Position numbers and translations under genes: made by a program | Shown: piece by piece, positions 1-9,751 of the stretch | How the letters are laid out: each line of letters opens with the position of its first letter | How positions within the stretch are numbered: the stretch's first letter is position 1 | Notes under the pieces: model-generated | Seen by the model: the letters and a program-made list of their open reading frames with translations, nothing else | Database searches by the model: none | Told to the model about the DNA's origin: nothing | Source: Labrenzia sp. OB1 | Lineage (GTDB): Bacteria; Pseudomonadota; Alphaproteobacteria; Rhizobiales; Stappiaceae | Assembly (NCBI RefSeq): GCF_001624695.1 | Contig: NZ_JSEP01000002.1 | Coordinates: 310,001 to 374,000 of the forward strand | Length of the DNA: 64,000 nt | Reading direction: 5' to 3'

Positions 1-8
1 CTGGAACA

Positions 9-461
9 ATGAGCAGTACAAACCGAGTGACGATCTATACGGACGGCGCCTGTTCAGGCAATCCGGGGCCCGGTGGCTGGGGGGGCATCCTGCGCTTCGG
101 CGAGCGCGAAAAGGAACTGTGCGGCGGCGAAGAGGAAACCACGAACAACAGGATGGAGCTGACCGCCGCCATCGAAGCCCTGAAGGCCCTCACCCGTCCC
201 TGCGCCGTCGACCTTTATACGGACAGCACTTATGTGCGCAGCGGCATCAAAGAGTGGATCGAGGGCTGGAAAAGAAAGAACTGGCGCACGTCCCAGAACA
301 AACCGGTCAAGAACGCCGACCTCTGGCAAGATCTTGATGCGGCTCGGGAACGTCACGATGTGACCTGGCATTGGGTCAAGGGCCATGCGGGACATCCGGA
401 CAACGAGCGTGCGGACGAACTGGCCCGGAGCGGTATGGCTCCCTACAAGGACGGCGCATAA
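9..461 (+). CDS. rnhA: Ribonuclease HI
   Basis: This 150-residue protein cleaves the RNA strand of RNA-DNA hybrids in the cytoplasm, for example R-loops and primer remnants. All four catalytic acidic residues are visible: Asp in [15 protein letters not shown], Glu in NNRMELTAA, Asp in LYTDSTYV and Asp in [12 protein letters not shown]. Length and motif order match bacterial RNase HI. The ATG lies 8 bases from the window edge, so its upstream partner cannot be seen. In many Rhizobiales rnhA follows ispH and thrB near thrC, and thrC is close by here. Confidence 0.97.
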   Translation: MSSTNRVTIYTDGACSGNPGPGGWGGILRFGEREKELCGGEEETTNNRMELTAAIEALKALTRPCAVDLYTDSTYVRSGIKEWIEGWKRKNWRTSQNKPVKNADLWQDLDAARERHDVTWHWVKGHAGHPDNERADELARSGMAPYKDGA

Positions 462-495
462 CCGCTGTTCCGGTGTGACTGGCAAAGGATTTCCC

Positions 496-1419
496 GTGAG
501 ACTGTTCCGGTGGTCCCCTCCTGCTTCACCACGCGCACCGCAGCCGGTTCCCACCGGCTCCGTGCTGATCATGGCCAATCCGACCTCCGGCGGTTACGAC
601 CCCGGGTTTCTGGAAGAGGTTCGGACGCGCCTTGAGCGGCATGGCTGCAAGGCCGAAATCAGGCTGACCCGTCATGCTGGTGAAATCGGCGAGATCTGCG
701 CCGACCCGGAGCTGCGCGTGCGGACGCTGGCCGTTGCCGGCGGGGACGGCTCGATCAACGAGGCACTTACCGGATTTCAGTCTCATCCCAATCCGCCGCA
801 ACTGGCTGTGATTCCTTTCGGCACGGCGAATGTGCTCGCCCTGGAACTGGGCCTGCCACGCAAGGCAGGCGCCCTCGCCGACATCATCGCACGGCAGAAA
901 ATCAGACAGCTGCACTACGGCCTGGCAAACGGGCATCCCTTTGTCCTGATGGCGTCCGCCGGTTTCGACGCGGAGGTCGTCCATGCGGTTCCGCTCGCCC
1001 TGAAGCGGCGCTTCGGCAAACTGGCCTATGTGATCACTGCGATCAGAACCGGGCTCGCCCGCAAGGCAACTCCGCTGACGATCACCCTGGACGGCGACGC
1101 GATCACCGGCAAGCTCGCTGTGGCCAGCAACGCGCGGCACTATGGCGGCCCTTTCGTCATCAGCCCCGGTGGGGTGGCCGATCCGGGCCTCTATATGCTG
1201 GTGCTGGAGAAGGACGATCCGTGGTCTTCGATCCTTTACGGCATTGCGCTGTTGTTCGGACGTCTTCACAAGGCCCGCGGCGCAATCGTCAGACCGTTTT
1301 CCAGCGCCACGATCACCGCGGCAGGCCCTGTCGCAGCCCAGATCGACGGAGATCCGTTCGGGACGACGCCCCTGGAAATCCGGGCAACGGACAGGACCGT
1401 GCCTGTGCTGGTCCCCTGA
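496..1419 (+). CDS. Diacylglycerol kinase catalytic-domain (lipid kinase) protein
   Basis: A 307-residue member of the DAGK/YegS-like lipid or sphingoid kinase family, which phosphorylates lipid hydroxyls with ATP at the inner membrane. The nucleotide-binding signature AGGDGSINEAL is at about residues 79-89, preceded by the family block MANPTSGGYDP and followed by PFGTANVLALELGLP. I chose the GTG at 496 because the reading frame upstream (from 385) overlaps rnhA and does not resemble the family. It converges with the GGDEF-EAL gene, 21 bases away. The actual lipid substrate cannot be told from sequence. Confidence 0.88.
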   Translation: MRLFRWSPPASPRAPQPVPTGSVLIMANPTSGGYDPGFLEEVRTRLERHGCKAEIRLTRHAGEIGEICADPELRVRTLAVAGGDGSINEALTGFQSHPNPPQLAVIPFGTANVLALELGLPRKAGALADIIARQKIRQLHYGLANGHPFVLMASAGFDAEVVHAVPLALKRRFGKLAYVITAIRTGLARKATPLTITLDGDAITGKLAVASNARHYGGPFVISPGGVADPGLYMLVLEKDDPWSSILYGIALLFGRLHKARGAIVRPFSSATITAAGPVAAQIDGDPFGTTPLEIRATDRTVPVLVP

Positions 1420-1440
1420 TCCTGACGCCATGAAGCGTGT

Positions 1441-4386
1441 CTACGCGGACTCGGCTTCGGCCGGCATCTTGCGCAGAATCTTGGTTGCCTCGTTCGCCGA
1501 CACCGCTTCGCCGAAGAAATAGCCCTGGGCGTATTCGCAGCCGAGCTGATAGAGCTCCAGCGCATCGTTTTCGCTTTCCGCGCCCTCGGCGACAACGGAC
1601 ATGCCAAGGTCGTGGCCCATGGCAACGATGGTGCGCAGCAGGACTGGCCTCGCTGACGAGCCGTTCGGTTTAACAAAGGACTGGTCGATCTTGATCGTGT
1701 CGAACGGAAACCGGTGAAGATAGGACAGCGACGAGTGGCCGGTGCCGAAATCGTCCAGTGACAGACCCGCTCCCAGGCCGCGCAGGCGCTCCAGCACCTT
1801 GGCGGAGTATTCCGGGTTGGACATGACGAGGGATTCGGTCAATTCCAGCTTCAGCGTACCCGGCTCCAGGGATGTGCGCGACAGGACCGCCTTCACGTCG
1901 TTGATCAGATCCTGTTTCAGAAGCTGGCGCGACGAAAGGTTCACCGAGGCGAACAAAGGCTGATGGGTGCGGAACTCGCGCTGCCAGTACGCCAACTGCT
2001 GGGCGCCCTTGTCGAGCATATACATGCCGAGTTCGTTGATCAGCCCCGACTGTTCCGCAACGGGAATGAACTCGGACGGCGAGATCTTGCCGCGCTTGGC
2101 ATGGTTCCAGCGCGCCAGCACCTCGAAGCCGGCAATCGACTGGTCCTCAAGACGGATGATCGGCTGGAAGAAGACGCCGAGCGTTTCTTTCTTGATCGCT
2201 TCCCTGAGGTCGCCCTCGAGATCGACGATGTTCTTGTCAAGCGGCCGCAGGATCGGACGGAACACTTCCTGGCGGTCGCCTCCCAGCCGCTTGGCGTGGT
2301 TGAGGGCTATTTCCGCATTGGTGAGCATGTCCTCCACACCCTGCTTGCCGCCTTCGAAAAAGGAGATGCCGACGGAACAGGTCAGGAAAATCTCACGGTC
2401 GCCGAAAGTGATCGGAGCCCGCACGGCCTTGCGCAGGGAATCGGCCAGCGCGACGATCCGGTCCGGCTCCTGTTCGGACAACAGCACCAGGCCGTATTGA
2501 TCCCCGGACAGGCGGCCGAGGGTATCCTGCTGGCCGATCAGACGGCCGAGACGGCGGGCCACGGTAAGGAGGATGCTATCGCCCGCGGAAAGGCCGATGC
2601 TGTCATTGACCTGTTTGAACCGGTCCAGGTTGAGAACCAGGATGGTTGGCTTGGAGGTTTCCTCGGCGTTGGAGCGCACAACGCTGGTGTTCAATCTGTC
2701 GACGAACAGCTCGCGGTTCGGCAGGCCGGTCAGATTGTCATGCACGGCGTCATGCAAAAGCCGCTCCTCGGCGGTGCGTTCCTCGGTCACATCGAGCAGC
2801 GTGCCGACACAGCGGATCACCTCGCCATCCGACCCGATGATCGGACGGGCGCGCAGACGGAACCAGCGGAAATGGCCGTCTTCGGATCTCAGGCGGAATG
2901 TCTGCGTGACCCTGCCGCGCCGTTGATCTATCACGGCGTCGAGCGTCGCGCGGAACCTGTCACGGTCCTGCGGGTGCAGAACTTCCAGCCAGTCGCGCGC
3001 CGGCCCTTCAAGGGTGCCGTGCCTGAGATTGAGCAGGTCCTCGACCTCATTGCCCGTATAGATACGATCCCGGTCGATATCCCAGTCCCAGATGATGTCG
3101 CCGGCACCGGTAAGCGCAAGGGCCTTTCGCTCCACGTCGGAAATCAGCCCCTGTGCAATCGCGCCACCCGCAAATGCGTGCTGCATGACGGTGAAGCCGA
3201 TCAGAAGGACGATGAGCACGAGACCGCCGCCAAGGGCAGGCTGGACAATGTCGTTGGACAGATACCCGGTTATGGTCATTGCCGCGCCGATCAGCCAGGC
3301 GATCAGCAGGCACCAGGTCGGGATCAGCAGGATCGCACGATCGTAGCGCTGGAAGGCCAGGATGGCGATGGTCACGAACCCGAGGATACCGATCACACCG
3401 AGGGCGAGCCGCGCGATGCCGGAAGCAATCGACGGATCCCAGACCGCGACGCCGAGAAGACCCAGAATGAGGATCAGCGTGGTGAGCGCCAGATGGGAAT
3501 AGTGGATGTTCCAGCGATTCAAGTTGAGATAGGCGTAGAGGAAAATGATCAGGCTGGCCGCCAGCATCACTTCCGCACAGGCCCGCGCGAGCTGACTGCC
3601 GCCGCCGCCCTGCAGATTGAACACCATGCCCCAGAAGCCGAAGTCGATGCAAAGATACGCAAGGACGGACCAGGCCAGCGCCGCCGTTGCCGGGAACATG
3701 ACCGTGCCCTTGACCACGAACAGGATCGTCAGGAACAGCGCCAGGAGACCGGAAATACCAAGGATAATACCGCGGTAAAGCGTATAGGCGTTGATGGTCT
3801 CCTCGTAGACATCCGGTTCCCAGAGCCGGATTTCCGGCAAGTTCGGTGTCGTCATTTCGGCAACGAACGTGACGATGGAGCCGGGGTCGAGGGTGACCAG
3901 GAAAACATCCGCCTCGAGGCTCTTCTGCCGCTCGGGAGCAATGCCCTGGCTCGGTGTGATCGCCGCGATGCGCGAAGACCCCAGGTCCGGCCAGAAGAGC
4001 CTGGACCCTACGAGCTTGTAATTCGGTGCGACGATCAGCCGGTCGATCTGTTCGTCACTGGTATTGGCCAGCGCGAAGACGGCCCAGTTCGTGTTGGTGC
4101 CGTCGCGCGAGGGCACCTCGATACGGCGGACGATACCGTCTGCGCCCGGCGCGGTCGATACTTGCAGGCGGTTCCCCGCATCACGGTGCATCTCGACGGA
4201 ATTGGTGATGTCCAGCGCTTCGATATCTATCGGCACGGGGATCGGTTCGATCGCCTGCGCGGGGGCCGCCGCGAACACTGCCGCCAGCACGAGAACCGCC
4301 ATAACGACAATGCTTTTGAACACGCTGCTGATTGAACCCGGTGACGAAATCGACATGGGGCGAAGAACTACCGGGTTGTGGCGCAT
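1441..4386 (-). CDS. Membrane-anchored PAS-GGDEF-EAL cyclic-di-GMP protein
   Basis: A 981-residue signalling protein. It has a signal peptide ending AQA near residue 45, a periplasmic sensor region to about 205, about seven membrane helices (210-415, 7TMR-DISM-like arrangement), a PAS/PAC domain (about 430-545), GGDEF (about 555-715) and EAL (about 725-975). The GGDEF signature is degenerate (SGDQY), so cyclase activity is unlikely. The EAL domain reads EVL but keeps DDFGTG and AEGAE, so c-di-GMP phosphodiesterase activity is the best inference. It starts one base after the GNAT stop and is the last gene of the thrC-M16-GNAT run. A start at 4356 is also possible. Confidence 0.93.
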   Translation of the reverse strand: MRHNPVVLRPMSISSPGSISSVFKSIVVMAVLVLAAVFAAAPAQAIEPIPVPIDIEALDITNSVEMHRDAGNRLQVSTAPGADGIVRRIEVPSRDGTNTNWAVFALANTSDEQIDRLIVAPNYKLVGSRLFWPDLGSSRIAAITPSQGIAPERQKSLEADVFLVTLDPGSIVTFVAEMTTPNLPEIRLWEPDVYEETINAYTLYRGIILGISGLLALFLTILFVVKGTVMFPATAALAWSVLAYLCIDFGFWGMVFNLQGGGGSQLARACAEVMLAASLIIFLYAYLNLNRWNIHYSHLALTTLILILGLLGVAVWDPSIASGIARLALGVIGILGFVTIAILAFQRYDRAILLIPTWCLLIAWLIGAAMTITGYLSNDIVQPALGGGLVLIVLLIGFTVMQHAFAGGAIAQGLISDVERKALALTGAGDIIWDWDIDRDRIYTGNEVEDLLNLRHGTLEGPARDWLEVLHPQDRDRFRATLDAVIDQRRGRVTQTFRLRSEDGHFRWFRLRARPIIGSDGEVIRCVGTLLDVTEERTAEERLLHDAVHDNLTGLPNRELFVDRLNTSVVRSNAEETSKPTILVLNLDRFKQVNDSIGLSAGDSILLTVARRLGRLIGQQDTLGRLSGDQYGLVLLSEQEPDRIVALADSLRKAVRAPITFGDREIFLTCSVGISFFEGGKQGVEDMLTNAEIALNHAKRLGGDRQEVFRPILRPLDKNIVDLEGDLREAIKKETLGVFFQPIIRLEDQSIAGFEVLARWNHAKRGKISPSEFIPVAEQSGLINELGMYMLDKGAQQLAYWQREFRTHQPLFASVNLSSRQLLKQDLINDVKAVLSRTSLEPGTLKLELTESLVMSNPEYSAKVLERLRGLGAGLSLDDFGTGHSSLSYLHRFPFDTIKIDQSFVKPNGSSARPVLLRTIVAMGHDLGMSVVAEGAESENDALELYQLGCEYAQGYFFGEAVSANEATKILRKMPAEAESA

Positions 4387-4387
4387 G

Positions 4388-5026
4388 TCACAAGAATTCT
4401 TTCAAGATACCCTCAACACTTGGAGCCACTTTTCCGGGACGCGATGCATGATCTTCCGCCAGACAGGAAAACAGCAGATGATCCTGCCAGCTCCCGTTGA
4501 TCAACAGATAGTTGCGTGCGTAACCTTCCCGGTGGAACCCGGCGTTTTCAAGCAACCGGATGGACGGAGTGTTGGACGGCAGACAAGCTGCCTCAATTCG
4601 GTGCAAGCCCAAAACGTCGAAACAAAACGGCAAGATCATGGCGACAGCCGCCGACATATGTCCTTTTCCCGCGTGTCTTTGCCCCATCCAATAGCCAAGG
4701 GTTGTCGTCTGACTGACCCCGCGCCGGATATTGCTCAGCGTCAGCCCCCCGAGAATGTCATTGCTTCTTGTGCGGAAAAGCAGAAAGGACAGGCTGCGGC
4801 CTTCCTTGCGGTCCCTGGCATAGCGGCGCAGGCGGCGGCGAAAACCGGTCTTGGTCAGGTCATCGGAGGGCCAGAGCGGCTCCCAGGGTTTGAGAAAGCT
4901 GCGGCTCTCCGAGCGCAGCTCGACCCAGTTTCTGAAATCGGACATGATCGGCGGGCGCAGGCAGTAGCCGCCAGCCTCGATCAGCAAATCAGCGTCTGTT
5001 GAAGATCCCGGCCGTAGCAGCGACAT
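4388..5026 (-). CDS. GNAT N-acetyltransferase, RimJ/RimL type
   Basis: A 212-residue acetyl-CoA-dependent acetyltransferase. The family blocks are visible: an N-terminal LRPP substrate segment, LGYWMGQRHAGKGHM with the acetyl-CoA pyrophosphate loop (RHAGKG), and the C-terminal NTPSIRLLENAGF motif typical of RimJ/RimL proteins that acetylate protein N-termini. Its target is unknown. The ATG follows a GGAGAG-like ribosome site. It sits 17 bases after the M16 protease, an order (thrC, M16, GNAT) that recurs in Rhizobiales. Confidence 0.92.
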   Translation of the reverse strand: MSLLRPGSSTDADLLIEAGGYCLRPPIMSDFRNWVELRSESRSFLKPWEPLWPSDDLTKTGFRRRLRRYARDRKEGRSLSFLLFRTRSNDILGGLTLSNIRRGVSQTTTLGYWMGQRHAGKGHMSAAVAMILPFCFDVLGLHRIEAACLPSNTPSIRLLENAGFHREGYARNYLLINGSWQDHLLFSCLAEDHASRPGKVAPSVEGILKEFL

Positions 5027-5043
5027 GCCCCGCTCTCCGCGTC

Positions 5044-6333
5044 CTACATTGAAGCTGCCCGAAGAACCGGGTCCTGCTGCAACCTTTCCGCCAGTTCGGC
5101 CGCAGTCATGACCCCGTCCACCGGGCCGATAGCTGTCAGAGTGGGCGTTGCTCCGACAAAGGTTTCGTGCGCCACCCGGCGAATATCGGCCGCCGTGACG
5201 GCATCGATCTTGCTGGAAATCTCTTCCGGGCCGAGCACGCGGCCATGGACCAGGATCTGCCGCGCGATCTGACCGGCGCGCGCCGCCGGGCTTTCCAGAG
5301 CCATCATCAGCCCGGCGCGTATCTGGGCGCGCGAGCGGGCGACTTCCTCTTCGGAAATGGTCCGGGTGGCGGAAAGCAGTTCATCGGTGATCATCGGCAT
5401 GAGCGCGCCGAGATCATCGTGACTGGTCGCTGCATGCAGACCGAAAAGCCCCGTATCGGAAAACGCCCAGTGGAAACTGTAGATGGCGTAGCAAAGACCG
5501 TGTTTCTCGCGAATTTCCTGAAACAGTCGAGACGACATTCCTCCCCCCAGAACGGAGGCAAGAATCTGGATCGCATAATAGTCTTTCGACTTGTAGGGGC
5601 GGCCCTCGAAACCGATCAGTACCTGTGCTTCCATCAGGTCCTTGTTGCGCAGGGTCTCGCCGCCACGATAACGGGCTTCGGATTCCTTGGCGGCAGGCTC
5701 GCTGTTGAATCCTCCGAATTTTTCCCGTGCCAGCGCCACGAACGCCTCGTGATCGACCGCACCGGCCGCTGCCAGAACCATGTCAGGCGCCCGGTAGCGG
5801 TCGGCCAGATAGGCGTTGAGCGCGTCGCGGTTGAAGCCCTTGACCGTTTCCGGTGTTCCCAGGATCGGCCGGCCGATTGCCTGGTCCGGCCAGGCGGCTT
5901 CCTGAAAAAGATCGAAGGCCTGATCGTCCGGGGAGTCGTTTGCCGCGCCGATTTCCTGAAGGATCACATGCTGCTCGCGTGCCAGTTCCTGCGCATCGAA
6001 CGTGGAGTTCTGCAGGATATCCGCAAGGATATCGACCGCCAGAGGCATGTCTTCCGCAAGGATGCGGGCGTAGTAGTTGGTGTGTTCGATGCTGGTCGAG
6101 GCGTTCAACTCGCCGCCCACCGCCTCGATTTCCTCCGCGATTCCACGAGCCGTTCTCGTCTTCGTTCCCTTGAACGCCATGTGTTCAAGCAGATGGGTGA
6201 TGCCGTTCTGGTCGACGGTTTCCACCCGGGACCCCGTGCGGACCCATACCCCCAGCGCCGCAGTCTTCAGATGCGGCATCTGATCGGTCACGACCGTCAG
6301 TCCATTGTCGAGAACAGTAGTTTTTACATTCAT
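5044..6333 (-). CDS. M16 family zinc metallopeptidase (MPP/PqqL-like)
   Basis: A 429-residue processing-type peptidase of the M16B family. The inverted zinc motif HxxEH is present as HLLEHMAFKG near residue 45, with the downstream Glu region AREQHVILQEI. It has no signal peptide, so it is predicted cytoplasmic, unlike the second M16 protein at 63140. The start MNVKTTVLDNGL at 6333 fits the family; an in-frame extension to 6432 would overlap thrC. It begins 4 bases after the thrC stop, so the two are probably cotranscribed. Confidence 0.95.
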   Translation of the reverse strand: MNVKTTVLDNGLTVVTDQMPHLKTAALGVWVRTGSRVETVDQNGITHLLEHMAFKGTKTRTARGIAEEIEAVGGELNASTSIEHTNYYARILAEDMPLAVDILADILQNSTFDAQELAREQHVILQEIGAANDSPDDQAFDLFQEAAWPDQAIGRPILGTPETVKGFNRDALNAYLADRYRAPDMVLAAAGAVDHEAFVALAREKFGGFNSEPAAKESEARYRGGETLRNKDLMEAQVLIGFEGRPYKSKDYYAIQILASVLGGGMSSRLFQEIREKHGLCYAIYSFHWAFSDTGLFGLHAATSHDDLGALMPMITDELLSATRTISEEEVARSRAQIRAGLMMALESPAARAGQIARQILVHGRVLGPEEISSKIDAVTAADIRRVAHETFVGATPTLTAIGPVDGVMTAAELAERLQQDPVLRAASM

Positions 6334-6337
6334 ATAG

Positions 6338-7744
6338 CTACACCCCGGCGGTGACGGCCCGGGCGTGATCTTCGATAAATCGTTCCACCACACCCTGATC
6401 TGCTGCCAATACCTGCTGGCGCTCCTCCGCAATCATCATGTCTTTCAGATTTTCAGGCAATTCCGGCCGTATACCGGAGGCTTTTTCGACAGCATCCGGG
6501 AATTTGGCCGGATGCGCCGTACCCAGAACCACCATCGGAACCGAGCCGTCATCATGGTCTTTGGCAACATGCACACCGATGGCGGTGTGCGGATCAAGAA
6601 GATAGCCCGCCTCTTTCCAGGTCTGCGCTATTGTAGCGGCCGTCTCATGCTCGTTGCAGCGCCCCGCCGCGAAGACCGAGCGCATGGCCTCAAGCGGCGC
6701 TTTCTCGATGCTGAAACTGCCGGACTGAGCCAGTTGGTCCATCATCCTGCGAACCGCATCGCCTTCCCGCCCGCAGACCTCCGCCAGAAGCCGTTCGAAA
6801 TTCGAGGACACCTGGATGTCCATGGATGGCGATATCGTCGGCGTCACGCCGCGTTTCTCATAACGGCCGGTGTCCAGCGTCCGCGCCAGAATGTCGTTCA
6901 CGTTGGTCGCGACGACGAGCTTTTCGACCGGAAGTCCCATTTTCCTTGCAGCGTAGCCGGCAAAGATATCGCCGAAATTGCCAGTCGGCACCGTGAAGGA
7001 GACCTTGCGGTGCGGAGCGCCGAGCGCCACGGCAGCGACGAAATAATAGACGATCTGCGCCAGAATACGCGCCCAGTTGATTGAATTGACGCCGGACAGC
7101 GCCACCCGGTCGCGGAAGGCGAAATGATTGAACATGCCTTTGACGATCGCCTGGCAATCGTCAAAGTTTCCGGCGAGCGCCAGAGCGTGAACATTGTCCT
7201 CGGATGCCGTCGTCATCTGCCTGCGCTGGACATTCGAAACGCGCCCGTCGGGAAACAGAATGAAGATGTCGGTGCGCTCACGGCCACGGAACGCCTCGAT
7301 CGCCGCACCGCCGGTATCGCCTGAAGTGGCACCGACAATGGTTGCGCGCAGCCCGCGCTGCGTCAGCACATAATCCATCATCCGGCCGAGAAGCTGCATC
7401 GCCACGTCCTTGAAGGCGAGCGTCGGTCCATGGAAGAGTTCGAGAAGGAAGGTGTTCGATCCACTTTGAACCAGCGGAGTGACCGCCGGATGCCGGAAGC
7501 CCGCATAAGCGTCGGCGATCATGGCCTTGAGATCGTTTTCCGGAATTTCATCACCGATGAACGGGCTGATTACCGCGTAGGCAACCTCCTGATAGGATTT
7601 TCCCGCGAAGGAGGCGATGGTGTCGGCGTCGAATTGCGGCCAGGTTTCGGGAAGATAAAGTCCGCCGTCGCGCGCGAGTCCCTGAAGCAGGACATCGGAA
7701 AATTCCAGGATTGGTGCCTCACCGCGCGTACTGCTGTATTTCAC
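6338..7744 (-). CDS. thrC: Threonine synthase
   Basis: A 468-residue PLP enzyme that converts O-phosphohomoserine to threonine, the last step of threonine synthesis. The N-terminus MKYSSTRGEAPILEFSDVLL is typical of the long type-2 ThrC. The PLP lysine lies in GPTLAFKDVAMQ, and the phosphate-binding stretch GATSGDTGGAA follows. It lies downstream of yqgE after about 216 non-coding bases, and is followed within 4 bases by the M16 protease. No attenuator-like leader peptide was recognised upstream. Confidence 0.97.
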   Translation of the reverse strand: MKYSSTRGEAPILEFSDVLLQGLARDGGLYLPETWPQFDADTIASFAGKSYQEVAYAVISPFIGDEIPENDLKAMIADAYAGFRHPAVTPLVQSGSNTFLLELFHGPTLAFKDVAMQLLGRMMDYVLTQRGLRATIVGATSGDTGGAAIEAFRGRERTDIFILFPDGRVSNVQRRQMTTASEDNVHALALAGNFDDCQAIVKGMFNHFAFRDRVALSGVNSINWARILAQIVYYFVAAVALGAPHRKVSFTVPTGNFGDIFAGYAARKMGLPVEKLVVATNVNDILARTLDTGRYEKRGVTPTISPSMDIQVSSNFERLLAEVCGREGDAVRRMMDQLAQSGSFSIEKAPLEAMRSVFAAGRCNEHETAATIAQTWKEAGYLLDPHTAIGVHVAKDHDDGSVPMVVLGTAHPAKFPDAVEKASGIRPELPENLKDMMIAEERQQVLAADQGVVERFIEDHARAVTAGV

Positions 7745-7960
7745 CGCGTCACTTCCCTTTGGTATTGACCTTTTTGCAGGGCCCGCCCTGCATGACCTTC
7801 AATCCAGGCTCACAGCCTACGTGAAACCTGCCGGATTTGAAATAAATCATGCCATCGATGCGACTTACGCGCCATAACATTCAAGCGCAAGTCGCTTTTG
7901 GTTAAAAGGATGACTGTGGTTCGACAAGGCGGACAGGCGTTGTCTTGCGGCTGCACAAGT

Positions 7961-8557
7961 TCAGGCGTGACCGGCGTCGGAAAAGAGCATCGCCGGATCG
8001 ATGCCCAGGCTTGCCAGCGCGCGATGCCATTTGGATTCGGAATCGGGATCGAAGAGGATGTCCGGATCGGCAGGTGCCGTCAGCCAGCCGTTGGACACAA
8101 TCTCGTTTTCCAGCTGTCCGGGCGCCCAACCCGCGTAGCCCAGGGCCAGCATGGCGTTGGACGGACCTGTGCCGGTCGCCATGGCCCTGAGAATTTCAAG
8201 TGTGGCTGTCAGGCATATGCCATTGTCTATCGTCAGCGTGGACTGGTTCAAGGTGAAATCATCGCTATGAAGCACGAAGCCGCGCTCCACTTCGACCGGG
8301 CCACCCTTGTGCACGTTCATGTCGCGCACCCGTGCCGGCAGACGGATCGCGCTGTCGTCATTGACGATGTCCAGTTGCACCAGCAACTCTTCCAGGGACA
8401 GATGCCGGGCGATCTGGTTCACGACCAGTCCCATGGCTCCCTGGTCGCTATGAGAGCACAGGTAAATGACAGAATGTTCGAACCGGCTGTCCGCCATGCT
8501 CGGCATCGCAATCAGAAACTGACCTTCAAGAGTGTCTGTTGTTTCGCTTGCGGCCAT
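7961..8557 (-). CDS. yqgE: YqgE/AlgH family protein (UPF0301)
   Basis: A 198-residue protein of the YqgE/AlgH family. Conserved blocks are [34 protein letters not shown] and the C-terminal [14 protein letters not shown]. The biochemical role of the family is not settled. The ATG at 8557 starts the conserved domain; an in-frame extension upstream is unlike the family. It diverges from the DsbD-domain gene, with 219 bases between the two starts for both promoters. Confidence 0.94.
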   Translation of the reverse strand: MAASETTDTLEGQFLIAMPSMADSRFEHSVIYLCSHSDQGAMGLVVNQIARHLSLEELLVQLDIVNDDSAIRLPARVRDMNVHKGGPVEVERGFVLHSDDFTLNQSTLTIDNGICLTATLEILRAMATGTGPSNAMLALGYAGWAPGQLENEIVSNGWLTAPADPDILFDPDSESKWHRALASLGIDPAMLFSDAGHA

Positions 8558-8776
8558 GCGTACCTCGTTTGCTGTTGACGCCCTCTGCCTGCCCGCAAGC
8601 ATAGCCTCTTTGGCGGGCTTTGTTAACGTCTGTTTGCCGTGCCGGGGCAATCGCCCGAACCACATCCATCCGAGCGCGGGATGCAGGGAATGCCTCACGA
8701 TGCCGTCACGAGGATATGACCGGGCGGAGCACACTTGCCCATGACGCTTGCGCGAAACTCGTGTAGCACAGAGCGT

Positions 8777-9598
8777 ATGAACCGGATTGCCTCAACACTT
8801 TTTCTTGCGCTGCTGACGCTGGCGTCCCCTTCCAGGGCGGCCATGACCGACTGGACTGAGGTCCAGGGCGGTGCCGTGCGACTGATTGCGTCAGGCGCCC
8901 TGGAAGATGGCCACTATCAGGCCGGCCTGGAATTTCTTCTGGAGCCAGGCTGGCACACCTATTGGCGCTATCCCGGTGAGGCGGGCATCCCCCCGCAGAT
9001 CACCCTTTCAGACGCCGACAACCTAGAAAACCTCAAGGTCCTCTATCCTGTACCCGAACATTACGATGACGGCTTTTCGCGGTCGATCGTCTATCAAGGC
9101 GGCATTGTGCTGCCAATGCAGGCGGTTCCGGCGGACCCGCAAAAACCCGTCAGACTGTCAATCGACGTCTTTTTCGGCATCTGCAAGGATATCTGCGTGC
9201 CGGGCGACGCGTCTCTCTCGCTCGATCTGACGCCTGGGTCGGAAGCCGACACGGTCGCGGCAAAGCTCATCGCCCGGGATCTTGCCACCGTCCCCGTGGC
9301 AGACCGGGACGGTGAACTCCAGATCACCTCCGTCGCGGCGTCACAGGACCGGACCAGTCTTGTCATCAAGGCAAGAGTAGCGGGAGCGGAGGCCCCCGAA
9401 TTGTTCATCGCCGGTCCCGAAGGCTCTTTCATCGGCCTGCCGGAGCTGACAGGGCACAGCGGTGGCGAGGCCCTGTGGACACTGCCGACACGCGGCCTTT
9501 CGGTCTCGGACAAAGACAACACGCTCAGGCTCGTCCTGTCCGCCGATGGCAGGGCCATCGAACATCTGCATCCGGTGGACCCCGCCTGGGTGAAATAG
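8777..9598 (+). CDS. Secreted DsbD N-terminal-domain protein
   Basis: A 273-residue exported protein with a signal peptide of about 22 residues ([16 protein letters not shown], cleavage near SRA). The rest resembles the periplasmic N-terminal domain of DsbD-type protein-disulfide reductases, including the cysteine pair in [10 protein letters not shown] and the [12 protein letters not shown] block. The DsbD transmembrane and thioredoxin domains are absent from this gene and its neighbours. It may receive electrons from a separate CcdA/DsbD membrane partner. The ATG at 8777 is preferred over one 42 bases upstream because it starts a clean signal peptide. Confidence 0.87.
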   Translation: MNRIASTLFLALLTLASPSRAAMTDWTEVQGGAVRLIASGALEDGHYQAGLEFLLEPGWHTYWRYPGEAGIPPQITLSDADNLENLKVLYPVPEHYDDGFSRSIVYQGGIVLPMQAVPADPQKPVRLSIDVFFGICKDICVPGDASLSLDLTPGSEADTVAAKLIARDLATVPVADRDGELQITSVAASQDRTSLVIKARVAGAEAPELFIAGPEGSFIGLPELTGHSGGEALWTLPTRGLSVSDKDNTLRLVLSADGRAIEHLHPVDPAWVK

Positions 9599-9751
9599 CG
9601 CTTCCGCGCCTCCTTCGCACGGGATACAGGTCGAGACTGACGGCGGCGGAGGTGTTTTGCCCGCGCGTCCCTCGACGCACGCGCCGGAACGTTCTATCTG
9701 TTCACCGGACTGTACCGTTTACTCAGCCGACACAGACAAGGGATGATTGTT

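Noticed and set aside
1963..4335. A 790-codon open frame opposite the GGDEF-EAL gene
   Set aside because: It is the antisense shadow of a GC-rich gene: no domain, repetitive charged composition and exact overlap with a clear protein on the other strand.
7776..7791. Terminator GCAGGG/CCCTGC upstream of thrC
   Set aside because: The stem is only 6 bp and its T-run lies on the wrong side for both flanking genes.
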